Source: Phylloscopus collybita
Taxonomy: Eukaryota > Chordata > Aves > Passeriformes > Phylloscopidae
Length of the DNA: 64,000 bases
NCBI GenBank assembly: GCA_027886175.1
Contig: JAJNNQ010000013.1
Location: forward strand, 2,542,001-2,606,000
Direction: 5' to 3'
Below the pieces are notes generated by a model. That model was not told the DNA's origin and made no database searches. It saw only the letters and a list, made by a program, of their open reading frames with translations. Positions 50,501-61,572 of the stretch are shown here, piece after piece (within the stretch, counting starts at the first letter, position 1; every line of letters starts with the position of its first letter). The translations under genes and the position numbers were made by a program.

Positions 50501-51918
50501 AAAAGGTTTGCTGTGACTGATGAGGGGTAAACCTTATGCATGTATCAGTTCAGTTGCAAATCTATTTCATTTAAGAATGTAGAAGTCATTGGAATACAGC
50601 TGTCAGAGCATATTGATCATGCTGTCAGCATCTGAGGCTTTCTGGGTTCACAGAAAGAGCAGACAAACACAGGGGAGAGGAGAACCTGTAATTTTGCTTT
50701 TGCTATTCCTATGTCTGTAAAACTGACTGAAGCAAACATGCACTTTTACTTGGTTTTGCATTTAATTACATTAGCACTCATGGGCACATTACTGGATCGG
50801 TGCCTCGTAGGGGAGTCACATATTGGCAGGAACAACAGACAACAATGGTGCTGTGTTTTCCAACTCTTAGACCTATGTCTTACTGAAAACTGGGAATCCA
50901 ATTCCTCCATCCAGGTTAAAGCAAGGTCTAAATCTTGTTGTCTGTCAACTTTATGGCACATAAATACAGCAATGTTTATTTTCTATTTCCTTCCATTCAT
51001 ATTGGTGAGAACCATTTACATCAAATCTTCCTCCAGTTTCTCTGTCCACCCTTAAACTTCATGTCGTTGTCTATTTTCACATTTGCTGAATTTTTTTTCT
51101 CCTTTGGGAACAATAACTGGGCACAGAAACTTTCCAGTTCCGGTTGTTTTCCCTTAGAAATCAAAATGATAGGCAGTGGCAGGGGAGAAGGACTGCCCAG
51201 TAGCAATTAGGCTCATGTTGAGTACATCATTTGGTCTGTGTATTTTGGTTGCCTTCTGAAGGTCCTTTTATTTTAGCCCCAAGCCTGCTTGGCTGTAGTA
51301 GGTCACTTGTTTCCGACAGCAATAAAAATAAAGAAGAAGCAGCCCTGAAAGCAGCAGCATTCTTTTTTTTTTATTTTATTTTTTTTTCCCCTGAGGATGT
51401 TGTTGTGCAGCCCGTCTCAGTTTCCGGTTCCCATGGACCAGCTCGTCTCTGCTGTGTTTGGATTCACTGCGCCATAGGAAAATGTTAAAAGGCTTGCTTT
51501 CTTTGAAGGCAAAAGCAAGACAGATGTCAATGGAAAGCCACCTCGATTTCCATGCTATTGAAAAAACAAATCTAATTTTCCAGCTTTTTTTTTTCTCCAT
51601 AGTCCTTAGTTGTAGTTATTCCAGAAAAATCCCTGTCATCTTTCCTAAGATTTGAGAGGTATGGTAGGGCCAAGGTTTGCTTTCTGCAGGAACTCACTTT
51701 CCCCAGGGATGGTGCTGCTCTGCCAGGAGATCCTCACAAGGATTTTGCCCATTGCAACCAGGGTTTCAGGAAGTATGGTCCTGCCATGGCTCTGCTGTCT
51801 AGGTAGGAGTGAGAGCTGGGCCAGACCATTCGCATCCTCAGATCCAACCCATCCCTCTCTGCTCCAGAATCAAAAACCCAAAGAATTGCTGCTCTGTGGC
51901 GACCATGGCTTGTGGAAA
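47528..51918. other. Intergenic sequence, no gene recognised
   Basis: A somewhat GC-richer region at about 47,620-48,500 gives short open frames on several strands, but none is recognisable. A T-rich run lies at 51,362-51,388. Confidence 0.6.
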
Positions 51919-51940
51919 ACACACACACACACACACACAC
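51919..51940. repeat. (AC)11 microsatellite
   Basis: Eleven AC units followed by ATATATA, a standard dinucleotide microsatellite. Confidence 0.95.
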
Positions 51941-52067
51941 ATATATAGTTACTCTCTAGTCTTCAGGCATTACTGCTGGACTTGAAATAAAAAGGAATTC
52001 TTTTGCTTTGATTTTGTTTTTATATAGCCTCATCTAATGTGCTGGAATACCTGACCCTGCTTCCATA

Positions 52068-52130
52068 GTCGGTTGGAGTGGATGATCCAGTGAAGCCCCT
52101 TCCAACCTGAATTATCATCCCAAGACCCTA
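52068..52130 (+). mobile_element. Short CR1-like 3' end scrap
   Basis: GGTTGGAGTGGATGATCCAG followed by CCCCTTCCAACCTGAATTAT resembles the terminal CR1 consensus. It is only about 60 bp and diverged. Confidence 0.6.
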
Positions 52131-53911
52131 AAAAACACCTTAAGTCTCAGTCCCCCATCTCAAATAGCTTTGGAGCTTGAGTGATTTCTATCCAACTTGG
52201 CAAAGTGGTATTAAAGGACAAAGTCCTGGGAGTTATTTTTATTTGGGGCTTGGTTTGTTTGGAGTTGTTTTTGTTAGTTTGTTTATGGGGGGAGGGGAGT
52301 TTTGCTTGTTTGGTTTGCTGGGTTTTTTTTTAAATATGGCAGGATAGAGAAGAAAGATGAAAAGCAGATTCCTCTCTCCTCCCCTTTCCTGGGAAAAGCA
52401 GACAGATTTCTCATTTTGAATGCTCTTTAGCAACAGCACATTCATCAACCAGCTTATTTCCTTCAGCTGTTTATGTCTGCGACTAAGATAAGTCAAAGAC
52501 ACCAACTCTCACGCAACAGACCCATCCTCCTCTCCTCAAGATGCCAGCCTTTCTCCAGAGGGCCTCACACCCTGGTCTAGCAGATGCCATGGGGTGCTCC
52601 ATAGTCACACCTCCAAGCTCTGGGGCTCTCTGGAACAACCAAAGATACACCTATATTCCTAAGGAACCACAAAATCCACCCCCCTCTCCCTCTGAGAAAC
52701 AGCTTAGACGAAACCTGAGAGAGCTACCACATACTTTTGTGTCACTGGCACAGATAAGTTGCATTTTTTGCTGTAGTTTCGTGCCAGAGACAGCTGCTAC
52801 AAGCTCTGGCAATCTTCCTCTCAAACCCAGCCACAAGCACTTCAGATTTCACAGGAACTCCAAGGTGCTCTCAGGCCCCAGAAGGTTTTCAACCCTGAGG
52901 ACAGGTACAAGATTTGAAAGCAAGATTGGGCCCTCAGTCAGCAAAGCATGCAGGTTTCTAAGGGCACTATCTCACCCTGGGCTGGCTCCTATGGACAGCT
53001 GGAGACACCCAGCGTGAGCTGCCCTGGGGGTGACAGGTGAGGAGCCCCAACTGCTGTGGCTGGCTCAGGATGCCTCCCCAGGGCTGTGCTTAGTGTCAGC
53101 ATCAGCCAGGCACCCAGCTGCCCCCAGGGATGGGGATCAGAGATAGTGGGATCTGTCACCATAAACCAACGTGCATTTCCACACAGGAGCCTCAGGCCCC
53201 AGTTTGTATCTCTTTGCTTCCCCCTCCTTCCCCTGATGTGGGATAAAACACAGCAGAGACTGGAAGGTTTAAGGTAGTTCTGAATGTTTATTTATGTGTA
53301 TATTTACGATTCAGGCAAAGCCCAAACACCGAAAAAGCTCTTTCCCCTGACAGGCTGCACATGAGCATGGCACATTTAAGCGAGCTGTGCATTTGACTGA
53401 CAGCAGCCCAGAGACTTTGGCTATCCTCTTGAATAATGGGCACCGTGGTGTGTGTCTGGGGCACTGTGCCCCTCCCATCTCACAAGGCAGCATCACAGCT
53501 TATTTCGCAGCTCCTCAGCCTCCTGTGGCAGGACTGAGTGACCTGCAGGCTGCAGCACCGTGTTTGGGGCACTGGGGGAGGTGGGGTGCAGGGGAGCAGG
53601 GCTGTGGTGCAGCGTGCCAGCTCAGAGCACATGGGGTTCAGGGCCACCATGCAGGTTAGGAAAAAAAATCCAGGAGGTATTGTCCATGTTCCGTCATTCA
53701 CAGAAGGACTACGAATGCCTGTTCTAAGAAAAATCCGATTTGTGCCCATTCTGGGATCTTGATGCCCTCAGTCTTGCCTGTCCTCTCCTAAAAAATAATA
53801 AAAAAAAATCAGCAGGAGGAGGGGGTAAGGGGGGAAGCTGGCAGACCAGTGTCGGTACTGAGAATCTGTACAAGGACAAAGTGACACCTGGTTGCCCAGA
53901 GTAGTATTTCA
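52131..53911. other. Intergenic sequence, no gene recognised
   Basis: Moderately GC-rich in parts. The plus-strand open frame at 52,541-53,017 (158 codons) shows no recognisable domain. Confidence 0.55.
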
Positions 53912-54017
53912 TCGGTCCCACAGCAACCGCGGCTTGCACAAGGCACGGCTCTGCATGCAGGGGAGGGCAGCAGCAGCCGGCTCCGGCGGGCTGGCGCTGC
54001 TCCCGGGAGTTCCCGGA
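53912..54017. promoter_or_regulatory. Small CpG-rich patch in the upstream flank
   Basis: About ten CpGs in roughly 105 bp, within a GC-rich stretch about 26 kb upstream of EPAS1 exon 1. No TATA or CCAAT arrangement was recognised. It could be a distal regulatory element or simply GC-rich sequence. Overlapping minus-strand frames (53,724-54,332) look like chance. Confidence 0.3.
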
Positions 54018-56432
54018 GCCTCTTGGAAAGGCTGGGAGCTGCTGCAGGGCCCAGCCAGGAGGTGCTTGCCTTGCCATGCAGCCAGCCTCCTGCGACAGGA
54101 CTGCAAAAAAGCTGCACACCCTGCCCTGCTTCCTCGGCACATGCAATGTTTTCAGGTGCTCTGCTGCTGGTCTGTGAGAGGAGCCCTGCCCTGGGGCATT
54201 GCACAGATCCTGCACAGAATCTGGCACTCCTGAGTTTGGGATAGCACCCACCTGGAAGGGTCTTGCTCCCAGCTGTGGCACAGCACCCTGCCAGCACTTA
54301 CAGCACCTTCCAGTTCCAGGCTGCTGCATCATAGAGATAGATGGTAGTATCCAACCCTACAGCCCTACCTGCAGATGCCTCAGAAGAGGAAAGGCATCCC
54401 CCTTTGGGTGCAGGGAGCACAGGCTGGCCACACGCCCTCCTTGGGAGTTTCGGTTTGTAGCCAGAGCAGTGCTAATTACAATTTCTTTGTAGGAGCACTC
54501 TCACTCTGCAGGCAGCATTTTGCTCATGAAAAACCAACAGAACCCAAATAACTGCAAAAATAGAATCAGATGCAATCACATCTAAGGTAAGCTTTGATTA
54601 ATGATAAACCCGACTTTACTCAAATCCTAGTGACTTTAGTCCTAGCAGTGACAGGATAGGAGACAACTATGAGAGCACATTGAGCTATTTCCCGTGAAGT
54701 GAGGAGATTATCCTTCCTGCAATTTTCCTGAATTGTTCATGAGCGGAAGGATGTATTTGGGGTTCCCCTGTCCCATCAATTGGAATTGTTCTGGTAGCTT
54801 GAATCAAATATCTGATTTAGCAGACTGACAGTGATTATTACAGCACAGATTGGTAAATTGCATTTTACTAGGATCCAAAAGCTATGAATACATACCAAGT
54901 AAAATTCTCAGCTGTCTTTCAGTTTACCTCCCTCTAAAAGCAATGATAAGACCCTAAAAAAAAGCAGTGTTACTACTATTGTTTTGCTAAATTGGGTCTG
55001 TCCTGGCTATCCTCATGCTTCTTGATTAGACAAACTGGCCTTTATAAACTGTGTTTACTTCTGCCAAAGCACAACCTGCTTGATCAGAGAATAATCCAAA
55101 TTTCTGATAAACTGGATTACCCATTTTGGAGCCCTTTGAACTAAGAAAAGAGTAGTCTTCCCTCCTGCCCCTTAGTGATTGCAAAGGCCTGAAATACTGT
55201 CAGAGAAGTTCACAAAGCTACCCAAGAGCAGGCTCTAGCCTGCCTGTTCCTCCTACTCCGGAGACATTATTTGAAGAAAGTGTTAAATAGATAATATTAT
55301 CAGCCATACCTATCCTCTTCTGCCATGGAGACAGTAATGTTCCAGGACAGGTTAGAGACAAAAAGGCACCCAAGTCTTCAATAGCTAAGTGACTAAGAAC
55401 ACACATTCCAGGGGCAAACAAAGGGAAGGAATTTAGATGCATTGAAATGCAATCGTCTCAGCCTCAGAGATATTAACAAAGAACAAGCCCTATAAAGGAA
55501 TTTGCAAGGTCATAACCCGGTAAGAAAATTCATATTCCTTCTAGACACTGCCAACTAGATTTTCAAGCTTCTCTAAAGGCTGGTCTGAGTTAGACATTGC
55601 TTCAAGTTTTTGGTGTCTCAATAATAATGTATGTGTGTGTTGGTGCATCGGTTATACCTGTGTCTAATGAGAGTTATTTAGGTATGTATGTTTGTTAAAA
55701 GGAAAAACCCCCATCCACTTGTATGTATCAGATCATCTGTTTTCCCTCAGTTTGATGACAGGAGTCCAACCTAGATGTTAATTACAGAGAATATTTCAAA
55801 AGCAAAGGTACTTCTTAGGGAAACTTTAAAGGGAGAAAGGTTCACTTTTCAATTGCAGGCTGGATTTGTGTTAACATATTTGACCACATCAACTTCTACC
55901 TTTGCTGTTGTCTGCATACTTGGTGAGGCAAGGAGTATTTGCAGAAAGATAAAGTTGAAGCATATGCTCTGACATAATGAGATACTCCCTTAATGCATGA
56001 AAATTTTAAAGTTTATAACCTGTCTTAACAGAGACTGTTTTTCTTTGAAATGTCAGATTTCTTAGCTTTAACAACATTCTAACAATCTTTTAGTGCTTTT
56101 CTAAATGAAGGAATGCAAATGCATTCATATAATGGGAAGAGCTACCATCCCAAAGCCATTGAGGTTCTGATGTGAGCAGCAGCACTGCCTTGGACATCCA
56201 GCAGAGTGGGGAGCAGGTACCACTGCATCCCAGCATGACCCTGAGTAAGATATCTGACTGCTCAGGTCCAGCTCCTCAGTTTGTGAAACAGGAATATTAA
56301 TGTTTAACTACCTCAATAAACCAACACCTACACATTAGTACTGGAAAGGTCATGGTACTTCCATGTTAGAAATACAAGTTTGTACATGGGACCTCCTTTT
56401 AGTAAAAGGTTGACCATTTGATGTTCCCATCC

Positions 56433-56475
56433 AAAAAAAGAAAAAAAAAAAAAGAAAAAAAGAAAAAAGAAAAAA
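56433..56475. repeat. A-rich (AAAAAG)n tract
   Basis: A-runs punctuated by single G bases; produces a spurious Lys-rich frame. Confidence 0.85.
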
Positions 56476-56665
56476 TCTATAAGAAAGACACGAAACTGAC
56501 TCAAGGCCTCACAGTGAGGGTGATTTGGGGATTTAATGTATCAGAGAGAAGGTCAAAAGTTAACTTGATTACAATCTACAGGTACTTATACAAAGAGAGT
56601 AACTGTAACCAGAGGGCTCCATCTCCTAGACAAAGGCAAAACAACTACTAGAAATTCTAAGTACC

Positions 56666-56693
56666 CAAGGAGGGGGCTGCAAGGAGGGGGCTG
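56666..56693. repeat. Perfect 14-bp tandem duplication
   Basis: CAAGGAGGGGGCTG is repeated twice exactly and head to tail. Confidence 0.85.
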
Positions 56694-58506
56694 GCAGTAA
56701 CAATCTTCAGATCAAGGCTGAAGAACATAAAGTTCTGAGACACACATTAGGTCACTGGGTTACCTGCAGGCATCACTGGCCAAGATCCCATATGCTTTCT
56801 TTGCAGAGGGGTCAGATTAGACTTAATCTGAATACATTCTCACAATCTCCATCTAGAAAATTATTTTTTTAAATGCACAAATTGAATTATAGATCCAAGC
56901 TGGCATCCTTGTCTAAGGGCTGGTAATAACTTGAGAAAAACCGAGACTGAAGCACCAATATATAATTTTATTGAAGTTTCTGTAGAAACACTTAGGTTGA
57001 TAGCTTTAAAACGTCAGGTCAACCTTTATAAAAGGTTTTCTTGGGGGTGTGTGGGGGAAATAGTATGGCAGTTTTTGCCAGAAAGGGTGGCAAGGAAGGC
57101 AAAGAGCAGCCCCACAGTGCTTGAGTTGCTGTGAGGGAGGGAGGGACAGGTGGGAAAAAGTTATTGTGAGTCAAAATGTCCCAGGAATGGGAAGAAAGAT
57201 TTCATATCAGCCATCTCACTGTGGAACTCTCTGCTTCACCTGCAAGCAGTCTGTCTTTCCTGTTTGAGACCTTTGTGTGGGAATGCACAAGAGCCTGTTT
57301 GTTGTCCCCTTGTCCTCTCATTCTGAGTAAAGATGGGTGGTCAGCACTCACCAAATTTGAACAGACCAGTCTTTTGAATGATTAATTCAGCTGGAAATGC
57401 CTGCATGAGGTAAATAGTGACAGGAAAAGACAGTGGTTTTGGACCCATAATTGTTTCAAACAAAGGTTACCAAGCCCAGGAAATCAAAGCTCTGTACTGT
57501 CAGGTTGCACTTATCCTTCCCCATCTCTATTATCAAGACTCCATCATCTATAGGCAACATCACACCATAATGTAGGCAGCTCTGAATGGGTCTAGAAAAG
57601 TTAAATCATAGCTGTAAGCAGGGATGAATTTGGATATTCACCCCTTGCCTGTTATTTCTTCACACATTCCAGAACTGCAGCTAAGAGCCATCTTCTAGAT
57701 CTATGTCCCCTTCTTCACGCAAATAATAATAATTAAAAAAACACCAACAAAACAAAACCAAAAAAAACTGAAGAAAAATATCCTGGGCCTAAATCCCTGA
57801 AACTCTCTCCTTTGAAGTTATATGTCCAAACAGATTGCCTTTCCATGAAAAGTGGAAACACTCAGACTTCAGATTAACCAGGGGTAAAGGAGTGCTCTGT
57901 TGGGATACAGGAAACTTGGGTTCACCCCCTCCTCTTCTGTGTGATCTAGAACTTAAAACATGAACCTAAAACATGATCTTCTACCTTCTGGAGGCCCAGG
58001 AGGTAGCCAGAACAGGCTACTGCATCCTAAAAGTGCTCTGGAGCAAACACTGGTAAAGATTATGTTGAAATGATGCACTGCCTGCAGTATCATGTTCCCA
58101 AATGTCACATTATTTACTGTAAGCACCCATGAACTGCATTAACTCTTATCTCCTGATCCCAAGGTAGTTGGCTGCAGATACCAATGGAGACAAACCCACA
58201 AATGCAACATTATGTGATTTGCTGTTTACTTTCCATTGTTTACCAACACAGATCCATGTCCAACTGGCAAAGGATCTGGTTTGGGTTGTGCTTTTTTTTT
58301 TTAAATTAGTAAAAAAATGTAAGTTTGAAAAGTCGCATAACTTTATGTTGCTAAGCCAGCAACAAATAAAAACATATTTAAGCATTTACATAGGACCCAT
58401 TTAAAAGTCCAATTGACTCTATAGCTATAAAAGCTATTAAATCAACATTTTTTAGATATTGCAATTACAACACCGCTCTGTGAAGGGTTTGGATGGAATC
58501 CTGGTG

Positions 58507-58524
58507 AGGGACGTGAGCGTCCCT
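58507..58524. repeat. 7-bp inverted repeat with 4-base loop
   Basis: AGGGACG, TGAG, CGTCCCT: an exact small hairpin with two CpGs in a CpG-poor setting. Confidence 0.7.
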
Positions 58525-60643
58525 GCAGCACGTTTAGTCCCATTAAAAAGTTCTAGGAACTACTTCAGATGACATTTATGATTCTAGGCCTCTTGTCAAA
58601 AATATCTCTTTCTAAATATTTCACAGAAATCAGTAGAACACCATTTCCAGGAGGTGTTCCAGATTGGCTTCAGTGGAAGCTGAGCACCTACCGGTCATTA
58701 GAAGACAAATTATTACCCACTCTCAGGTACAGGCTGTTTCTATTTCTAGCACTCAAGGGAAAGGGCTCTCTCACTTTGGGGAGCACATTCATGTATCCTG
58801 TGAGTTTAGCAAAGCACAGACCAAGTACTGTATTTTTTACTGCCCCTGTGCAACACATCCAAGGTTGTCAGGACTCCAGAGGAAAACAAACTTCATTCTT
58901 TAAAAGTGAAGTATACTTTACCTGAAAAAGATCTTCTTGGTCTCTTAGTGATTATCATGAGTAAAAAGAAAGGAAGACAGATTGCAGGTTTTCCCCCACC
59001 CCTCTCCTTAGGCATCCAAGAGATACTGTTCTGCAGCAGCCTCAGGTCAGAAGAAACCAGGCATCTATCTTGCCTGGCCCCAGCTTCCCTGGTTCTGCTT
59101 TTCATCCACTCAGATGCTCAGTCCAACCATCTTGCTCTACTGTACTAATGCAAAACCCCCAAAGAAATTCAGGGTTGTTGAATAAGGGGATGGACCCTAC
59201 AGCTTCCCATTCAAATGGTTCAACTACAAAGTCCTGTTTGCTGTTGTGGTGGCAGGATTTGAACATGCAACATCTGTCTGGAGACACCCAGGGCTTGCTC
59301 CTTGGTAGCATGAGATTCCTTTTTGATCCCTGAAACACAGGTGTGCAAAGAAACTGGTTTTCATCACTTTATCTGAGAGTATTCCTAACTCTCAACTACT
59401 AAAAATGGATCAGGATCACTCCCACCACTTCTTCCATCACAGACCCCATTGTAAGAGGAATCTCACCTCAGTGGATGGCCAAATTTCTTTACAGCTCTAG
59501 CTATAGTTGACCCAATGTCCTGGGGTGACTTTATGATGCTTGTATCCCAGCTGTGTGTTCTGTTTATGCTGGATATTGAGTTCTGCACCCTTAAGTCTGG
59601 TTATGAGAGCAAAGGGGGGAGAAGAAGCACAGGGTTTGTTTGCAGACCCTTCACTTGCTCCCCCCGATCCCTCTCACTGACTGTGCTGCAGCAGGGACGC
59701 AGGAGAGAGCTTCCCTTTGCTTTTAGTGAGGTTTCAGCTAGCTGAGACAGAGAAGTTGCTTTTCCTTTTTGCAGAACTGACCAGCCTGCTCTGGACTGAA
59801 AACCCAGACGAGCACCAGGAGCTCACACCTGCAGCCCACCACGGCTTTTCCCAGTGCTGAGGGGACTGATGAGAGGCTGAGGGAGCTGAGCTGCACCCCA
59901 CAACAAGTACCCTCTGAATTTGCCATCTCTCTTCAGAGCAGTGAGAGGCTTTATTGTTTCATATTATTCATTTTTTATGCTTGTGAATACTTTGCTTGTT
60001 AAAGAAGCAGGTTTTTTCCACTTTTGTCCAAGGAGATCTTTTCCCAGACCAGCTGGAGGAGCTGCTTGAATCTGCTTTCTAGAGGGAAATTTCCTCCCAA
60101 ATTTGCCCTAAACCAGGACACTTTACCTTGTGATTGGTAGGATTATGGATATATCCCAACACATGGCATTTCTCAGTGACTGGATTTGGTAGGGAGATCA
60201 CATTTAACAAGAGTTTATCTGTTCAGAGCTGAACTACCTCTGTGCTGAGCTGTGGCTACCAAAATACCTGGGATGGCTATTTGGAATGCACATAAAAATT
60301 ACTGAAGGTGTACATAAGAACACACACCAGCCAAGTGCCATTGTTAGTGAGTTGTGTTCCTTATCTTCCTTGTACCTGGACTAGTCCTAAAGCAAGCAGT
60401 TATTAGAAGAAATCACTCTCTTACCCAGTAGGGCCACATTTCTGAGAGGCCAATGACATTTTGCAACTGTAAAAACCACTTTTGCCTTCATCTAGTCAGA
60501 TGAAGATAACAAAATTCTCCTGTTCTTGACAAAGCTCACTAACAAGCCTCGACAAGGGAGGACAGATGCCTTTCCAGACATTCAAGAGACACACTTGGTG
60601 AGTTTCTAGCATGACACACACTGCTCAGCAGCCCTGATCACAC

Positions 60644-60704
60644 TTTGGCATTGAGATTTGACAGGCACATCTCTTTGGCATTGAGATGTGACAGGCATTG
60701 AGAT
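60644..60704. repeat. 30-bp-period tandem duplication
   Basis: TTTGGCATTGAGATTTGACA at 60,644 recurs at 60,674 with one change (T to G), and a third partial GGCATTGAGAT follows at 60,694. Confidence 0.85.
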
Positions 60705-61540
60705 CTCTCAGCAGTGATACTGACTTCAGCAGCCTCTTGTCTCTTTTCCTCCCTTTTTCATATGCTCCGTGGCGCTCTCCTTCACACTATGGTGGTGCAT
60801 TTGCCCGTGCAATTGTGTATTCAGCCAGGTGAGAACTGACTCAGGTAAAAAGAAAGGTCTGGCTTTGATGTGGGAGCATTTATAGATTGGCCCAGCCACC
60901 ATAGTTCAACCCTGTACCAGTAAAATGGGAACAGAAAGTAAATGGGAGGATAAAGAAGCTATCTCTGGGAAAGGCAGGCCCAGCCTCTTTCCACAGCTTG
61001 CACCTTGCCCTCTGACTCTTGCTGTCACCCAGCCCTAAATGGTGTCCAGCACCAGACAAGAAAAGCAGGACATGTAGGTGGTAAATTCTGGGCTGTAAGC
61101 TCTCAGTTTTATAAGGAGCCCTCCTGCCTCCCAACAGAGAAGACAGGCCAGGACTGTGAACAGAGAACTTCTGTCTCCCCTCAGAGCCCCATGGCCCCAC
61201 CAAGTCTCCCTGCCCTCTGATGCCACTCCAGTCTTATTTTGCAGAGCCACACAAAGGGGCAATAAAGACAAACATTAAGATCTTCCCACCTCTGAATTCA
61301 CTCTCCACTTCACCTCCCAATATTTTTTAATTCATCAAACAATGGACAAAGCTGGGGAGAGAGGGATGAAGGGATCCTGGTTCGGAAAAGTGTGTTCATA
61401 CCAAAATGAAGACTGCAAGTGACAAACCAAAGGTTCAAATACATAATCAAAGAATGTTCTCCTTGTAGCTGCAATCACCACATGAGCCACCCTTGCCCTT
61501 AGTCATAGAGATACAATTATGTGACTTGTGACTAAGATAG

Positions 61541-61572
61541 AAAATAAAATAAAATAAATATAAAGAAAATAA
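61541..61572. repeat. (AAAAT)n microsatellite
   Basis: Several AAAAT/AAAT units in succession with slight drift. Confidence 0.8.

Noticed and set aside
52541..53017. Plus-strand 158-codon open frame
   Set aside because: Low-information composition with no recognisable motif and no neighbouring exon-like signals.
53724..54332. Minus-strand 202-codon open frame
   Set aside because: Overlapping frames of similar length occur on both strands in this GC-rich stretch, and no domain or splice structure was recognised.
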